Assembly (NCBI RefSeq): GCF_902706095.1
Contig: NZ_CACSJP010000007.1
Coordinates: 248,001-312,000 of the forward strand
DNA from: Rhizobium sp. 18065
GTDB taxonomy: Bacteria; Pseudomonadota; Alphaproteobacteria; Rhizobiales; Rhizobiaceae
Direction of reading: 5' to 3'
Length of the DNA stretch: 64,000 nucleotides
In this document: one piece after another, positions 18,953 through 28,063 of the stretch
How positions within the stretch are numbered: the stretch's first letter is position 1
How the letters are laid out: each line of letters opens with the position of its first letter
Program-made: the position numbers and the translations under genes
Notes under the pieces: generated by a model
What the model was told of the DNA's origin: nothing
The model's input: the letters and a program-made list of their open reading frames with translations, nothing else
Databases searched by the model: none

Positions 18953-19393
18953 ATGGCCCGCATTGACCAGACCGAAGATTGGCGCGAACGCCATGCCCCG
19001 ACGATCAGCACCTTCGAGTCGCTGGCGATCGAAGCCTATGGCCACCTGCCGCAGGAGTTTCGCGCGCTGACCGGCGAACTGATCATCGAGATCAGCGACT
19101 TCCCGACGGATGAGATCTTTGAGGACATGGCGCTGGAAACGCCGTTCGATCTGCTGGGTCTGTTCGAGGGCCGCGGCATTTCCGAGCGTTTCACCATGGA
19201 AACCGGCGAGATGCCCAACCGGATCACGCTCTATCGCCGGCCGATCCTCGATTACTGGGCCGAAAACGACGAAACGCTGGGCGATATCATCACCCATGTC
19301 CTGATCCACGAGATCGGCCACCATTTCGGCCTGTCCGACGACGACATGGAGCGCATCGAGGAAAGCGCCGAGGAAGCGGCTGCCGAACACTGA
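18953..19393 (+). CDS. metallopeptidase family protein (zincin-like)
   Basis: This 146-aa protein belongs to the small bacterial zincin-like family (COG3824 type). The zinc motif is HEIGHHFGLSDDDM (HExxH-x5-D) near residues 117-130. Upstream segments ELIIEISDFPTDEIFEDM and LGLFEGRGISER, and NRITLYRRPILDYW, are typical of this family. It has no signal peptide, so it is expected in the cytoplasm, and its substrate is not known. The start is an ATG preceded by AGGAG. Confidence 0.9.
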   Translation: MARIDQTEDWRERHAPTISTFESLAIEAYGHLPQEFRALTGELIIEISDFPTDEIFEDMALETPFDLLGLFEGRGISERFTMETGEMPNRITLYRRPILDYWAENDETLGDIITHVLIHEIGHHFGLSDDDMERIEESAEEAAAEH

Positions 19394-19510
19394 GACCGGC
19401 CCTGTCGTCCTCCCGCCGGCCTGAGCGCACGGCATAAGCTCGCTGCAGGAATCGGGTGGCTGTCGAATGGCGCCCATCCTATCCGGGAGCCTCCAACAAA
19501 CGGAGGTTCC

Positions 19511-20260
19511 ATGACAAGTCTCACCAACAAGGTTGCCATCATCACAGGCGCATCGTCCGGCATTGGCCGCGCGACCGCCCTGCTCTTTGCCCGGGAGGGC
19601 GCTTCTCTCATTCTCAATGCCAGGAGCCTTGCCCCCCTGGAAGAAGTGGCCGCCGCCATTCGAGATCAGGGCGGAAGAGCTTTTGCCGTCGCCGGAGACG
19701 TCACTGTAGCGCAAACCCATGAAGCGCTTGTCGATGCGGCGGTCGGTCGGTTCGGCGGCCTGGACATCGGCATCAACAACGCCGGAACCGTCGGCCCGAT
19801 CAAGCCGCTCGCAGATGTCACCCTGCTGGAATGGCAGGACACGCTGACGGCAAACCTGACCTCCAACTTCCTCGCTGCCCGCCACCAGATCCCCGCCATG
19901 CTGGAACGCGGCGCAGGCGCGCTGGTCTTTGTCTCGAGCTTTGTCGGAACCAGCGTCGGCATCCCCGGCATGGGCGCCTATGCCGCATCCAAGGCCGGCA
20001 TCATGGGTCTGGTGAAGGGGATTACTGCCGATTATGCAAACAAAGGCATCAGGGCCAACGCGCTTCTGCCGGGCGGAACCGATACGGCCATGGCCGGCGA
20101 CGAAGCCCAGAAGCAATGGGCCGCCGGCCTGCATGCCTTGAAGCGCATCGCCCGTCCGGAGGAAATCGCCCAGGCAGCCCTCTTCCTCGCCGGTCCGATG
20201 GCAAGCTTCGTCGCTGGTTCGGCCCTCTATGCAGATGGCGGCAATTCGGCGGTCAAATGA
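19511..20260 (+). CDS. SDR family oxidoreductase
   Basis: This is a classical short-chain dehydrogenase of 249 aa. It shows the cofactor motif TGASSGIG (residues ~12-19), NNAG, the catalytic Ser in VFVSSFVG, YAASK (Tyr and Lys) and a C-terminal LFLAGPMASFVAGSALYADGG. Arg and Leu residues after beta-2 (NARSLA) suggest NADP use, though this is weak. A strong GGAGG site precedes the ATG. The substrate cannot be read from sequence. It ends at a convergent hairpin. Confidence 0.88.
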   Translation: MTSLTNKVAIITGASSGIGRATALLFAREGASLILNARSLAPLEEVAAAIRDQGGRAFAVAGDVTVAQTHEALVDAAVGRFGGLDIGINNAGTVGPIKPLADVTLLEWQDTLTANLTSNFLAARHQIPAMLERGAGALVFVSSFVGTSVGIPGMGAYAASKAGIMGLVKGITADYANKGIRANALLPGGTDTAMAGDEAQKQWAAGLHALKRIARPEEIAQAALFLAGPMASFVAGSALYADGGNSAVK

Positions 20261-20265
20261 AGCAA

Positions 20266-20297
20266 TTCACCCGGGAGAGGCCAGGCTCCCGGGTGAA
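20266..20297. terminator. convergent hairpin between the SDR and DUF1737 genes
   Basis: TTCACCCGGGAG and CTCCCGGGTGAA form a perfect 12-bp stem with an 8-base loop between two convergent genes. There is no long T-run on either side, so it may act as a shared terminator or RNA 3' end stabiliser. Confidence 0.6.
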
Positions 20298-20304
20298 CAG
20301 GTGC

Positions 20305-20511
20305 CTATTGTTCGCCGAGCTTCATCGTCGGATCATAGTCCTTGCCATGCACGGTCTTCACCACCGCCTGGCCGCAATGCATCTGGTTGGTCGCCGTATT
20401 GAACGACAGGCTCGGCGCGCCATGCAGCTCCCAACCCTTGTTCAGCGCATCGGTCACCCGATGACAGAAGTTTGCGTCGTCGGGACCGGTGAGGAAACGA
20501 TAGACTTTCAC
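20305..20511 (-). CDS. DUF1737 domain-containing protein
   Basis: This is a 68-aa protein matching the small DUF1737 family: MKVYRFLTGPDDANFCHRVTDALNKGW...LSFN, a compact predicted alpha/beta domain of unknown function. It starts at a GTG that overlaps the stop of the upstream CitE-like gene as GTGA, so the two are translationally coupled. Confidence 0.8.
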   Translation of the reverse strand: MKVYRFLTGPDDANFCHRVTDALNKGWELHGAPSLSFNTATNQMHCGQAVVKTVHGKDYDPTMKLGEQ

Positions 20512-21431
20512 GTTGCATGGACCTTTCTGTCTTGAATGCTTTGAAACCTGGCGAGCAGACGCTCCGCCTCGTCGAGATGCAGCCGTTCGATCATGCGGCC
20601 ATCCGCATTGATCACGTTGAGCCCGGCATTGTCGGGCCGGGCAAAGGCCGCGACCACCAGCCGCGCCTCGGCGAGATCCTCGGCGCTCGGGCCGAATGCC
20701 GTATTGGCCGCCGCGATCTGCGCCGGATGGATCAGCATCTTGCCGTCGAAACCCATCGCCCGGCCCTGGCTGCATTCCGCCGCGAAAGCCGCCAGATCGT
20801 TGAAATCGTTCGAGACGCTGTCGATTACGTCCAGCCCGTAGGCGCGCGCCGCCAGCACCACCTGCATCAGCCATGGCACCAGATAGCTGCGGCCCGCTGC
20901 GGCCGGCACCCCGGTTGCCTTGCGCAGATCGTTCAGCCCGACGACGAAGGCATCGAGCCTGGAATCCGCCGTCCGGCCTGCCGAGGCAATCGCTGCGGCA
21001 TTCAGGATCCCGCGCGGCGTCTCGATCATCGCCCAGACCCTGAGACCTTCCGCCGCACCGCTCTCGCCGATCAGGTCGGCCACACTCTGCACCGCATCCG
21101 GATCCTCGACCTTGGGCAGCAGCACGGCATCGGGCATGCAGGCAAGCACGGCGTCCATGTCATCGCGGAAAAATGCGCTGTCGGACCCGTTGACGCGGAT
21201 GATCCGCTCGCGATGGCCGAGATCGGTTTTTTCAAGGAAAGCCAGGAGATTGGCGCGGGCCTCATCCTTCTTTTCCGGAGCGACGGAATCCTCCAGATCG
21301 AAGATCACCGCATCGCAGTCCAGCCCCGCCACCTTGTCGAGCGCACGCCGGTTGATCGCCGGCACGGTCAGCACCGAGCGACGAAGCCCGGAAGGGTGCC
21401 TTGAAGAATGATGATCGCGATAGGATGTCAT
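20508..21431 (-). CDS. HpcH/HpaI aldolase/citrate lyase family protein (CitE-like CoA lyase)
   Basis: This ~307-aa TIM-barrel enzyme is of the CitE/malyl-CoA lyase group, which cleaves or forms C-C bonds in CoA esters of hydroxy acids. Visible motifs are RRSVLTVPA, AVIFDLEDSVAPEKKDEAR, RVNGSDSAFFRDDM, VLLPKVEDPDAV, WAMIETPRGILNA (catalytic Glu), FVVGLNDLRKATG, and GFDGKMLIHPAQI with the conserved Lys and His. The ATG at 21431 is chosen because the family sequence begins shortly after; the frame runs 22 codons further. It is coupled to the DUF1737 gene. The precise substrate is undetermined. Confidence 0.86.
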   Translation of the reverse strand: MTSYRDHHSSRHPSGLRRSVLTVPAINRRALDKVAGLDCDAVIFDLEDSVAPEKKDEARANLLAFLEKTDLGHRERIIRVNGSDSAFFRDDMDAVLACMPDAVLLPKVEDPDAVQSVADLIGESGAAEGLRVWAMIETPRGILNAAAIASAGRTADSRLDAFVVGLNDLRKATGVPAAAGRSYLVPWLMQVVLAARAYGLDVIDSVSNDFNDLAAFAAECSQGRAMGFDGKMLIHPAQIAAANTAFGPSAEDLAEARLVVAAFARPDNAGLNVINADGRMIERLHLDEAERLLARFQSIQDRKVHAT

Positions 21432-21542
21432 GGGGCTGACTTCTGGCAAGCTTTGCCGCCTTGCGCAAGATGACAATTCGGTGAAAACCCCTTGCATTCA
21501 TGGCGAAGAAGGACCACCTTCAACGTGTGAAAGGAACTTAAC

Positions 21543-21773
21543 ATGCACAATATCCGTTCCGCCGTTCTCGCCGTCGCAGGTCTCGCTCTCATCGGGCTCG
21601 CCGCAGCGTTCGCTGTCTCGCTCACGCTCGTCATCGGCGCTTTCCTGACCGTGACCCTCGCTGTGCGCATGCTGATGCTGCGCACAAAGCAGGCACCGGT
21701 CTATGCCAAGGCGCGGCGTCAGGAAGACATGCGCATCTGGAACGATGGCAAAGGCACGATCATCGACCTCTGA
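21543..21773 (+). CDS. small conserved-looking membrane protein
   Basis: I do not recognise the family. The 76-aa product has two adjacent hydrophobic segments (residues ~8-26 and 28-45), then a basic and charged tail (RTKQAPVYAKARRQEDMRIWNDG) expected in the cytoplasm. An AAGGA site lies 4-8 bases before the ATG. It is divergent from the CitE-like gene. The 260 bases after it, up to leuD, show no further gene. Confidence 0.7.
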   Translation: MHNIRSAVLAVAGLALIGLAAAFAVSLTLVIGAFLTVTLAVRMLMLRTKQAPVYAKARRQEDMRIWNDGKGTIIDL

Positions 21774-22033
21774 AGGTCGGGTGAAGCTCTCCGGCGGCGA
21801 TCGCGCGCGCAGACGGCGACGTTACGATCGTGTGTGTCAAAAGCCGCGATCTCGAACGCCAGCCTGAACTCTGGCCCGGGCTCAGGATCGAAAGCAAGAT
21901 TCCCCTTCAAATTTGCGCTGTTTTGTTTTATTGCCGAGGCATTATCGCCGCTCCACAGCGCCGCCCGCCGGATAAGACGGGCGAAAAGCGCGCAGGAGCG
22001 TTGGATCACACGCAGAGATCGAAGGCAGGATTG

Positions 22034-22639
22034 ATGGAAAAGTTCGTAAAGCTCACCGGCGTTGCCGCGCCGCTTCCGGTCGTCAACATCGACACGGACA
22101 TGATCATCCCGAAGGATTATCTGAAGACCATCAAGCGCACCGGTCTCGGCTCGGGCCTGTTCGCCGAGGCGCGCTTCAAGGAAGACGGTTCGGAAAACCC
22201 GGATTTCATCCTCAACAAGCCGGCCTATCGCAACGCCCAGATCCTGGTCGCCGGCGACAACTTCGGCTGCGGCTCGTCGCGTGAACATGCGCCCTGGGCG
22301 CTGCTCGATTTCGGCATCCGCTGCGTCATCTCGACCTCGTTCGCCGACATCTTCTACAACAACTGTTTCAAGAACGGCATCCTGCCGATCGTCGTCAGCC
22401 CGGAAAACCTGGAAAAGCTGCTCGACGACGCCAGCCGCGGCTCGAATGCCGTTTTGACCGTCGACCTCGAAAGCCAGGAAATCACAGGCCCCGATGGCGG
22501 CAAGATCACCTTCGAACTCGATGCCTTCAAGCGCCACTGCATGCTGAACGGCCTCGACGACATCGGCCTGACACTGGAAAAGGCGTCGAGCATCAATGTC
22601 TTCGAACAGTCGCTGGCCAGCTCGCGCCCCTGGGCCTGA
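22034..22639 (+). CDS. leuD: 3-isopropylmalate dehydratase small subunit
   Basis: LeuD forms the small subunit of isopropylmalate isomerase, which converts 2- to 3-isopropylmalate in leucine synthesis together with LeuC (not in this window). The 201-aa length is typical. Characteristic segments are [20 protein letters not shown], the swivel-domain loop [18 protein letters not shown], and [22 protein letters not shown] 22034 gives the family N-terminus [15 protein letters not shown] clear terminator follows. leuB is ~4 kb downstream on the same strand but not in the same operon. Confidence 0.95.
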   Translation: MEKFVKLTGVAAPLPVVNIDTDMIIPKDYLKTIKRTGLGSGLFAEARFKEDGSENPDFILNKPAYRNAQILVAGDNFGCGSSREHAPWALLDFGIRCVISTSFADIFYNNCFKNGILPIVVSPENLEKLLDDASRGSNAVLTVDLESQEITGPDGGKITFELDAFKRHCMLNGLDDIGLTLEKASSINVFEQSLASSRPWA

Positions 22640-22696
22640 TCAGGCGTCATGCTTGCAAAGCTCGGCGGATCGTCTCTGGCCTTGCCCTGGAATATC

Positions 22697-22730
22697 AAAC
22701 CGCCGGCAGCACACGCTGCGGGCGGTTTTT
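22697..22730 (+). terminator. Rho-independent terminator after leuD
   Basis: AAACCGCC pairs with GGCGGTTT, with an inner CAGC/GCTG stem and an ACAC loop, followed by a run of T. It lies about 60 bases after the leuD stop. Confidence 0.85.
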
Positions 22731-22871
22731 ATTTGTTACCAGGGCTGCACCTCAAGTGCAGGAAAGGGAGCGGAAAACAATTAAGTCTTCTTCCGGCGTT
22801 GGTGGCTCTGATCATCAACGCAGATATCGACATTTGGCCGTCACCTGGCCAGCACTTGGAAAGATTGACCA

Positions 22872-23210
22872 ATGGCCCGCAAGAACAGAGATGAATTCAA
22901 TGAAGCTGACGCGGCTTCGGAGCCGGTGTTTTGCCCGCTGTGCGAGCGCGTCATTCCGGACGACGAGATCGACGCCCACCATCTGATTCCGAAGAGCAAG
23001 GGTGGCAAGAAAACCGTTGGCCTGCACCGCGTCTGCCATGATCAGATCCATGCGATCTTCACGGATTCCCAGCTCGCAAAGAACTTTTCCACGATCGAGG
23101 CCCTCCTCGAAGACCCCACGGTGCAGAAATTCGTCGCCTGGATCAAAAGCAAGCCTCCGGGCTTTTCCGACTCGGCCAAGGAAACCCGTTCCGGTCGCGG
23201 GCGCAAATAG
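22872..23210 (+). CDS. HNH endonuclease domain protein
   Basis: This is a 112-aa stand-alone HNH protein. It has a zinc-knuckle-like FCPLCER pair, the HNH core DAHHLIPKSKGG and LHRVCHDQIHAIF, and a basic C-terminal tail. The fold cuts DNA in many families, but small housekeeping homologues of this kind exist in most rhizobia and their role is unknown. No restriction, phage or toxin partner is nearby. It follows the leuD terminator and is convergent with the diguanylate cyclase. Confidence 0.83.
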   Translation: MARKNRDEFNEADAASEPVFCPLCERVIPDDEIDAHHLIPKSKGGKKTVGLHRVCHDQIHAIFTDSQLAKNFSTIEALLEDPTVQKFVAWIKSKPPGFSDSAKETRSGRGRK

Positions 23211-23414
23211 GCCCTGAGGAAGACGGCGGCTTTTGGCTGGATTGCGCCGAAGCCCTCAAGTCACCTTTGCGCCGCAGTCGGTCGTTCAGCCTTCTGTTGA
23301 ATTTGCTAGAAGCTGCCGTTCACCTGGTCAGACAAGATTTCGGATTTGGGGCGGATTCCTGGTCGCCAGCACCAGACTGCGGCCTCCCGCTGCATGGAGA
23401 CCTTCTTGCGGCTA

Positions 23415-25169
23415 TCAGCCGGCGCCCGCCAGCGCTGCTGCGGGGCTGGCGACGATCGCCTGATCTATCGGGATGGAGTTTGATGACTGCGTCGCTGGGA
23501 TTGTGCTGTGGGTTTTGTTTCGTCCCCCATTCTTAGCGTCGTAAAGAAGCTTGTCGGCTCGTTCATACAACGTCGTAAAGCCTTCATCGCCAGAGATCGG
23601 TGTGATGCCCATGCTCGCAGTCACGAGCCCTGCGAGACCCGGAACCGCGTTGGCGACGATCGCGGGGATCGCTTGGCGGCGAAACTCGGCCTGTGCACCC
23701 ACGTCGTGACCCCGCAGGAGAAGCAGGAACTCCTCCCCACCAAGGCGGTAGGCGCGCACGTTCGGGCCTGCCTTCAGTGCGACGGCGACAGCCTTGAGCA
23801 CTTCATCGCCGATGCTATGCCCGTATCCATCATTGATCGCCTTGAAATGATCGAGGTCGATGACTGCGAGTGCGGTAAAACTCTCCTCAAGAAGCCGCTC
23901 GAACTGCCGCTCTATCGCCCGCCTGTTGAGCAACCCGGTCAGTGGATCGGTTTCAGACAGGCGTTCAAGCAGATCGGCCTCGTTGCGAGCGCCATCTCGC
24001 TCTCGCTTGATGGACATGAAGCGCTCCACCACCCCAAGCGTGGTGAAGAGCACCTCAAACATACAGCCAAAATAGAACAGGAGCATGGCGTCTGCGCTGT
24101 TCAGCCAGGGAGCCACGCCGGTCACCAGTCGTATCAATCCGACCAAGGCCAATGGCGTGTATCCGATGGCCTGGAACCTCGCGGCGCGGCTTCCCCGACA
24201 CAATGAATCGATCACCGAGAAAACAAAGACAACAAGAACCGGTGCAAACGCCGCCGTATAAGCTGGCGATTGGATCGGGCGTGCAACGAAGGGAAAGCTC
24301 GCATGAAAGACGCTCAGAAAGAGCGCCCACGCAGCACAATAGGGCAGGATGCGCCGCAGGAGGGGATGCATCTTACCCGGCTCGATGAAGCTGTAGGTGA
24401 ACATCGCGCCTGAGCCGATCGTAATCCCGAAGATCAGTGTCGTCATCCAACTCAGCGCCATAGCCGGAGGATCGAAAAACACCACCGACAAACCAGATGT
24501 AACGAAGATCGTCATCAGCAGCGAAAAGGTAAGGACCGAGTGCCAGAGCACGAACGGCTCACGCAGGGCTCGGTAGAATGCCGCATTGAAGATGAGCGGC
24601 ATAACGAGCATGCCGGCAAGCCCGCCTATGATCAGCAGGAGCCGCAGATCGTCAACGCTAGCGCCTGCGTCAAGCGGTGAAAGATATGCTTTCTCCAACG
24701 TCATCCGGTGGCTCGGCAGGTCAACGACAGCGACGATCTGCCGAGTCATTCGAGTTACGTCTGGTAGGTCTGCCTTGAAGTATCCTCCGGCCATGGAACT
24801 GCGCAAGGCGGCGGAAGGAAACGACGTCTGCCGAACCGCGCCGTCCTGGTCGATGGCCAGCAGATGCACCGCTTCAAGCGCGCTCCGCCTTGAAAGCAGA
24901 TATCGAGGAGGTTCTTGACTGGGTGTGATGTCGAAGCGCAGGAGCACTCGTTCGGCATCGATGGAGAATTGGTGGTCTGGGCCAGAGCAGGTCCATCTGG
25001 GTTCATCGCGAGCCACTGCGACGATGTCTTCCGAAAGCGTGCCGACGGCCCAGCATGACGTTCGAATGCTGGTGGAATCGCTTGCACTGGCGACGTTGGC
25101 ACCCAATTGTGCGAGCATCACCAGCAACAGATATACTGTTAGATCTCTAAAAAAACCGCCCGATGTCAT
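23415..25169 (-). CDS. membrane diguanylate cyclase (7TM sensor plus GGDEF)
   Basis: This ~584-aa protein makes the second messenger c-di-GMP. Architecture: a short signal or first membrane segment (residues ~10-27), a periplasmic 7TMR-DISM-like domain (~30-170), seven hydrophobic helices (~175-385), then a GGDEF domain (~410-560) with DPLTGLLNRRAIE, DLDHFKAINDGYGH and the active RLGGEEF. I see no RxxD inhibitory site before GGEEF. The start at 25169 drops 16 upstream codons that fit less well. The gene looks less GC-rich than its neighbours by eye. Confidence 0.88.
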   Translation of the reverse strand: MTSGGFFRDLTVYLLLVMLAQLGANVASASDSTSIRTSCWAVGTLSEDIVAVARDEPRWTCSGPDHQFSIDAERVLLRFDITPSQEPPRYLLSRRSALEAVHLLAIDQDGAVRQTSFPSAALRSSMAGGYFKADLPDVTRMTRQIVAVVDLPSHRMTLEKAYLSPLDAGASVDDLRLLLIIGGLAGMLVMPLIFNAAFYRALREPFVLWHSVLTFSLLMTIFVTSGLSVVFFDPPAMALSWMTTLIFGITIGSGAMFTYSFIEPGKMHPLLRRILPYCAAWALFLSVFHASFPFVARPIQSPAYTAAFAPVLVVFVFSVIDSLCRGSRAARFQAIGYTPLALVGLIRLVTGVAPWLNSADAMLLFYFGCMFEVLFTTLGVVERFMSIKRERDGARNEADLLERLSETDPLTGLLNRRAIERQFERLLEESFTALAVIDLDHFKAINDGYGHSIGDEVLKAVAVALKAGPNVRAYRLGGEEFLLLLRGHDVGAQAEFRRQAIPAIVANAVPGLAGLVTASMGITPISGDEGFTTLYERADKLLYDAKNGGRNKTHSTIPATQSSNSIPIDQAIVASPAAALAGAG

Positions 25170-25431
25170 AGACCTTGGGATAGCGCAAAATGCTTTTAAT
25201 GCCGTTAAGAGCAGCAAAGTGATCGTTTACGACTTGGCGGACGACGCGGACAAGCTGCAGGTCGACGCTGAATTTAAAGCGGACGTTCTCCTGCCGGTCC
25301 CTATTCGGACAGTGTGTCGCCTGAAGCAAATTGTCCGCTTCTGCCGCAAACCAGCCACGGCATTCCCAAAACTCACCCCCAGCACGTCTCCCCCACCCGC
25401 ATCGGCCCGCCCGTCTTTCCCACGACCGCCC

Positions 25432-26373
25432 CTAAAGCAGCGTCTCCTGCCAGGCCTTCAGCTTGGCAAGCGACACGCCGATCCCGCCGCAGACCTCGAT
25501 CAGCGGGTTTTCGAACCGTGACAAAAGCCCGGCATGCACATCGGCCACGGCGAGCGCTGCGCCGCAGGCCGGCTCGACCAGGATGCGATAGGCGTCGGCA
25601 AACTTCAGGCAGGCGGCAACGGCGTCCGCATCGCTGACCGTCACGCTCTCGATCGGATGGCGTTTCGGCAGATCGAAGACATGTTGCGCCACCTGACGCG
25701 CGCCGAGCGAATTGGCAATCGAGGTGATCGCCGGCAGCGTCAGCCGCTCGCCGGCCATGACGCTGGCATTGAGCGAGGCAGCCCCCTCGGTTTCGACGGC
25801 AATCACCGGGACATCGGACAGCCCGTTGCGCTGCAGTCCTGCCACGATCCCCGCCATCAACCCACCACCGCCGACGCTGGCGATGACGCAGTCGAATTCC
25901 GCCCCCTTCGCTACCACTTCGTCGATCAGCGTGCCATGACCGTCCCAGAGCAGCGGATGGTCGAAGGGATGCACATAGGCCGCCTTGCGCGCCTCGGCGA
26001 GCGCGATCGCATGCGCATTGGCCTCGTCGAACACCGCGCCATGCACCAGCACCGATGCTCCCGTCGCCTCGATCAGCAGCCGCACCTCGACCGAAGTCGT
26101 TTCCGGCACCACGATCGTCACCGGCACGCCGAGCGCGCGGCCCGCATAGGCGGCCGCAATGCCGGCATTGCCGCCCGAGGCGCAGAAGATTTCCCCAGCG
26201 CCGTTCTCCACCTCATGCTGGCAAAGCCTGCCGACGCCGCGCAGCTTGAAACTGCCAGACGGCTGCAGCGCATCGAGCTTCAGCCACAGCGGCCGGCCGC
26301 TTTTGCTATAGGCTTCGCTGGTGCGAAACAGCGGCGTGTCGAGATGCAGGGGAAGCGCAGAGATGGGCGGCAT
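25432..26373 (-). CDS. PLP-dependent serine/threonine dehydratase-like protein
   Basis: This is a fold-type II PLP enzyme of ~313 aa, closest in pattern to L-serine/threonine ammonia-lyases. It shows LHLDTPLFRTSEAYSKSG, the Schiff-base Lys in SGSFKLRG, the substrate loop ASGGNAGIAAAYAGRALGVPVTIVVP, the phosphate-binding SVGGGGLMAGIV, and a C-terminal EVCGGIGVSL. Length without an ACT domain suggests a catabolic enzyme rather than biosynthetic IlvA. It is divergent from leuB. Substrate preference is inference only. Confidence 0.83.
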   Translation of the reverse strand: MPPISALPLHLDTPLFRTSEAYSKSGRPLWLKLDALQPSGSFKLRGVGRLCQHEVENGAGEIFCASGGNAGIAAAYAGRALGVPVTIVVPETTSVEVRLLIEATGASVLVHGAVFDEANAHAIALAEARKAAYVHPFDHPLLWDGHGTLIDEVVAKGAEFDCVIASVGGGGLMAGIVAGLQRNGLSDVPVIAVETEGAASLNASVMAGERLTLPAITSIANSLGARQVAQHVFDLPKRHPIESVTVSDADAVAACLKFADAYRILVEPACGAALAVADVHAGLLSRFENPLIEVCGGIGVSLAKLKAWQETLL

Positions 26374-26548
26374 AGGATCACCGGAATTGGAGAGAGATGC
26401 GCTCTTGTGACCGGCAAACACGTGCCCGTCAACCGAGCGGGATGCGCGAGAGCACCCGGCAAACCGTACCGTTTCCGCCCCTTGCTCGCTTGAAATGCCA
26501 AGGGTCGGGGTCTAAGAAACCGCAACTTGTTTTTCAGCGGAGGCTATC

Positions 26549-27661
26549 ATGACTGAGCGCAATCTTCTTCTTCTGCCCGGCGACGGCATCGGCCCGGAGG
26601 CCATGGCCGAAGTCCGCAAGATCATCGCCTATATGAATGCCGAGAAGGCTGCCGGCTTCGTCATCGAGGAAGGCCTGGTCGGCGGATCCGCCTATGACGC
26701 CCATGGTGCCGCGATCTCGGAAGACGACATGGCCAAGGCGCTTGCCGCCGATGCCGTGCTGTTCGGCGCTGTCGGCGGCCCGAAATGGGATGACGTGCCT
26801 TACGAGGTGCGCCCGGAAGCCGGCCTGCTGCGCCTGCGCAAGGATCTCGAACTGTTCGCCAACCTGCGTCCGGCGATCTGCTATCCGGCGCTGGCCAACG
26901 CCTCGTCGCTTAAGCCCGAACTGGTCGAAGGCCTCGACATCCTGATCATCCGCGAACTGACCGGCGGCGTCTATTTCGGCGAGCCGAAGACCATCACCGA
27001 TCTCGGCAATGGCCAGAAGCGCGCCATCGATACCCAGGTCTACGACACCTACGAGATCGAGCGCATCTCTGCCGTCGCCTTCGAAATGGCCCGCACCCGC
27101 GGCAACCGCGTCTGCTCGATGGAAAAGCGCAACGTGATGAAGTCGGGCGTGTTGTGGAACCAGGTGGTCACCGCGACCCACAAGGAGAAGTTCTCCGACG
27201 TCAAGCTCGAGCACATGCTGGCAGACGCCGGCGGCATGCAGCTGGTGCGGGCGCCAAAGCAGTTCGACGTCATCGTCACCGACAACCTGTTCGGCGACAT
27301 GCTGTCGGATGTTGCCGCCATGCTGACCGGTTCGCTCGGCATGCTGCCCTCCGCCTCGCTCGGCGCACCCGATGCCAAGACCGGCAAGCGCAAGGCGCTC
27401 TATGAGCCGGTGCATGGCTCGGCCCCGGACATCGCCGGCCGCGGCACTGCCAACCCGATCGCCATGATCGCCTCGTTCGCCATGTGCCTGCGCTACTCGT
27501 TCAACATGGTCGAGGAAGCCGACCGGCTGGAAAAGGCGATCGCCAACGTGCTCGACAAGGGCATCCGCACCGGCGACATCATGGCCGAAGGCGCAACGGA
27601 AGTCGGCACCGTCGAAATGGGCGATGCGATCCTCGCCGAATTCAAGGCCCTGTCGGCCTGA
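26549..27661 (+). CDS. leuB: 3-isopropylmalate dehydrogenase
   Basis: LeuB oxidatively decarboxylates 3-isopropylmalate with NAD in leucine synthesis. The 370-aa protein carries [19 protein letters not shown], the substrate loop [76 protein letters not shown] and [18 protein letters not shown] with the metal-binding aspartates. An ATG preceded by CGGAGG starts it. A terminator follows 34 bases after the stop. Confidence 0.96.
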   Translation: MTERNLLLLPGDGIGPEAMAEVRKIIAYMNAEKAAGFVIEEGLVGGSAYDAHGAAISEDDMAKALAADAVLFGAVGGPKWDDVPYEVRPEAGLLRLRKDLELFANLRPAICYPALANASSLKPELVEGLDILIIRELTGGVYFGEPKTITDLGNGQKRAIDTQVYDTYEIERISAVAFEMARTRGNRVCSMEKRNVMKSGVLWNQVVTATHKEKFSDVKLEHMLADAGGMQLVRAPKQFDVIVTDNLFGDMLSDVAAMLTGSLGMLPSASLGAPDAKTGKRKALYEPVHGSAPDIAGRGTANPIAMIASFAMCLRYSFNMVEEADRLEKAIANVLDKGIRTGDIMAEGATEVGTVEMGDAILAEFKALSA

Positions 27662-27694
27662 TCTATCCTTTTTCGCCTTGGCGAAAACATAAAG

Positions 27695-27720
27695 CGGCGC
27701 GGAGCAATCCGCGCCGTTTT
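27695..27720 (+). terminator. Rho-independent terminator after leuB
   Basis: CGGCGCGGA and TCCGCGCCG form a perfect 9-bp stem with a GCAA tetraloop, followed by TTTT. Confidence 0.85.
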
Positions 27721-27972
27721 GCGTTCGTCGCATCCGGCATTTCCCTTTGCCACTGCGCCCGCCGGTAATTGCAACTCCGGCAATCGTCACGCAGCCAATT
27801 GCCCCGCCGATAATTGTCACAACTGCGTGAAAAGCCTGCCTGCCGCGCATCGCCACAAATCCGGACACCGCTCTCCAGCGTAGATCTATTCAGACGGAAG
27901 CCGCCTGAACCAGGCCAGCCTGAACCAAGCCGGCCGAACAAATCGCCTCGACAAGACGCCGCCACACGCCAT

Positions 27973-27997
27973 GGAACATTAGCGCCCTTTGTCCGTT
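27973..27997 (+). promoter_or_regulatory. EcfG/RpoE2-type general stress promoter upstream of rpoH2
   Basis: GGAAC, 16 bases, then CGTT fits the alphaproteobacterial EcfG consensus (GGAAC-N16/17-CGTT). It ends 66 bases before the rpoH-like start codon. In Sinorhizobium meliloti rpoH2 belongs to the RpoE2 regulon, which supports this reading. The rest of the 400-base gap (27662-28063) holds only the leuB terminator and short A/T-poor imperfect repeats. Confidence 0.75.
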
Positions 27998-28063
27998 GAT
28001 GCTGAAATGCGCAAATAAGGCTCTTGCCAGCAAACGGTCCGCACCGACCATGGAGAGATTTCG

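Noticed and set aside
21533..21558. GGAAC-N17-CGTT, an EcfG-like promoter match
   Set aside because: It overlaps the start codon of the small membrane protein at 21543, so the transcript would start inside the gene. The GGA is better explained as its ribosome binding site.
22872..23210. HNH protein as part of a defence or restriction system
   Set aside because: It has no methylase, helicase, phage or toxin partner nearby; it sits between leuD and a diguanylate cyclase.
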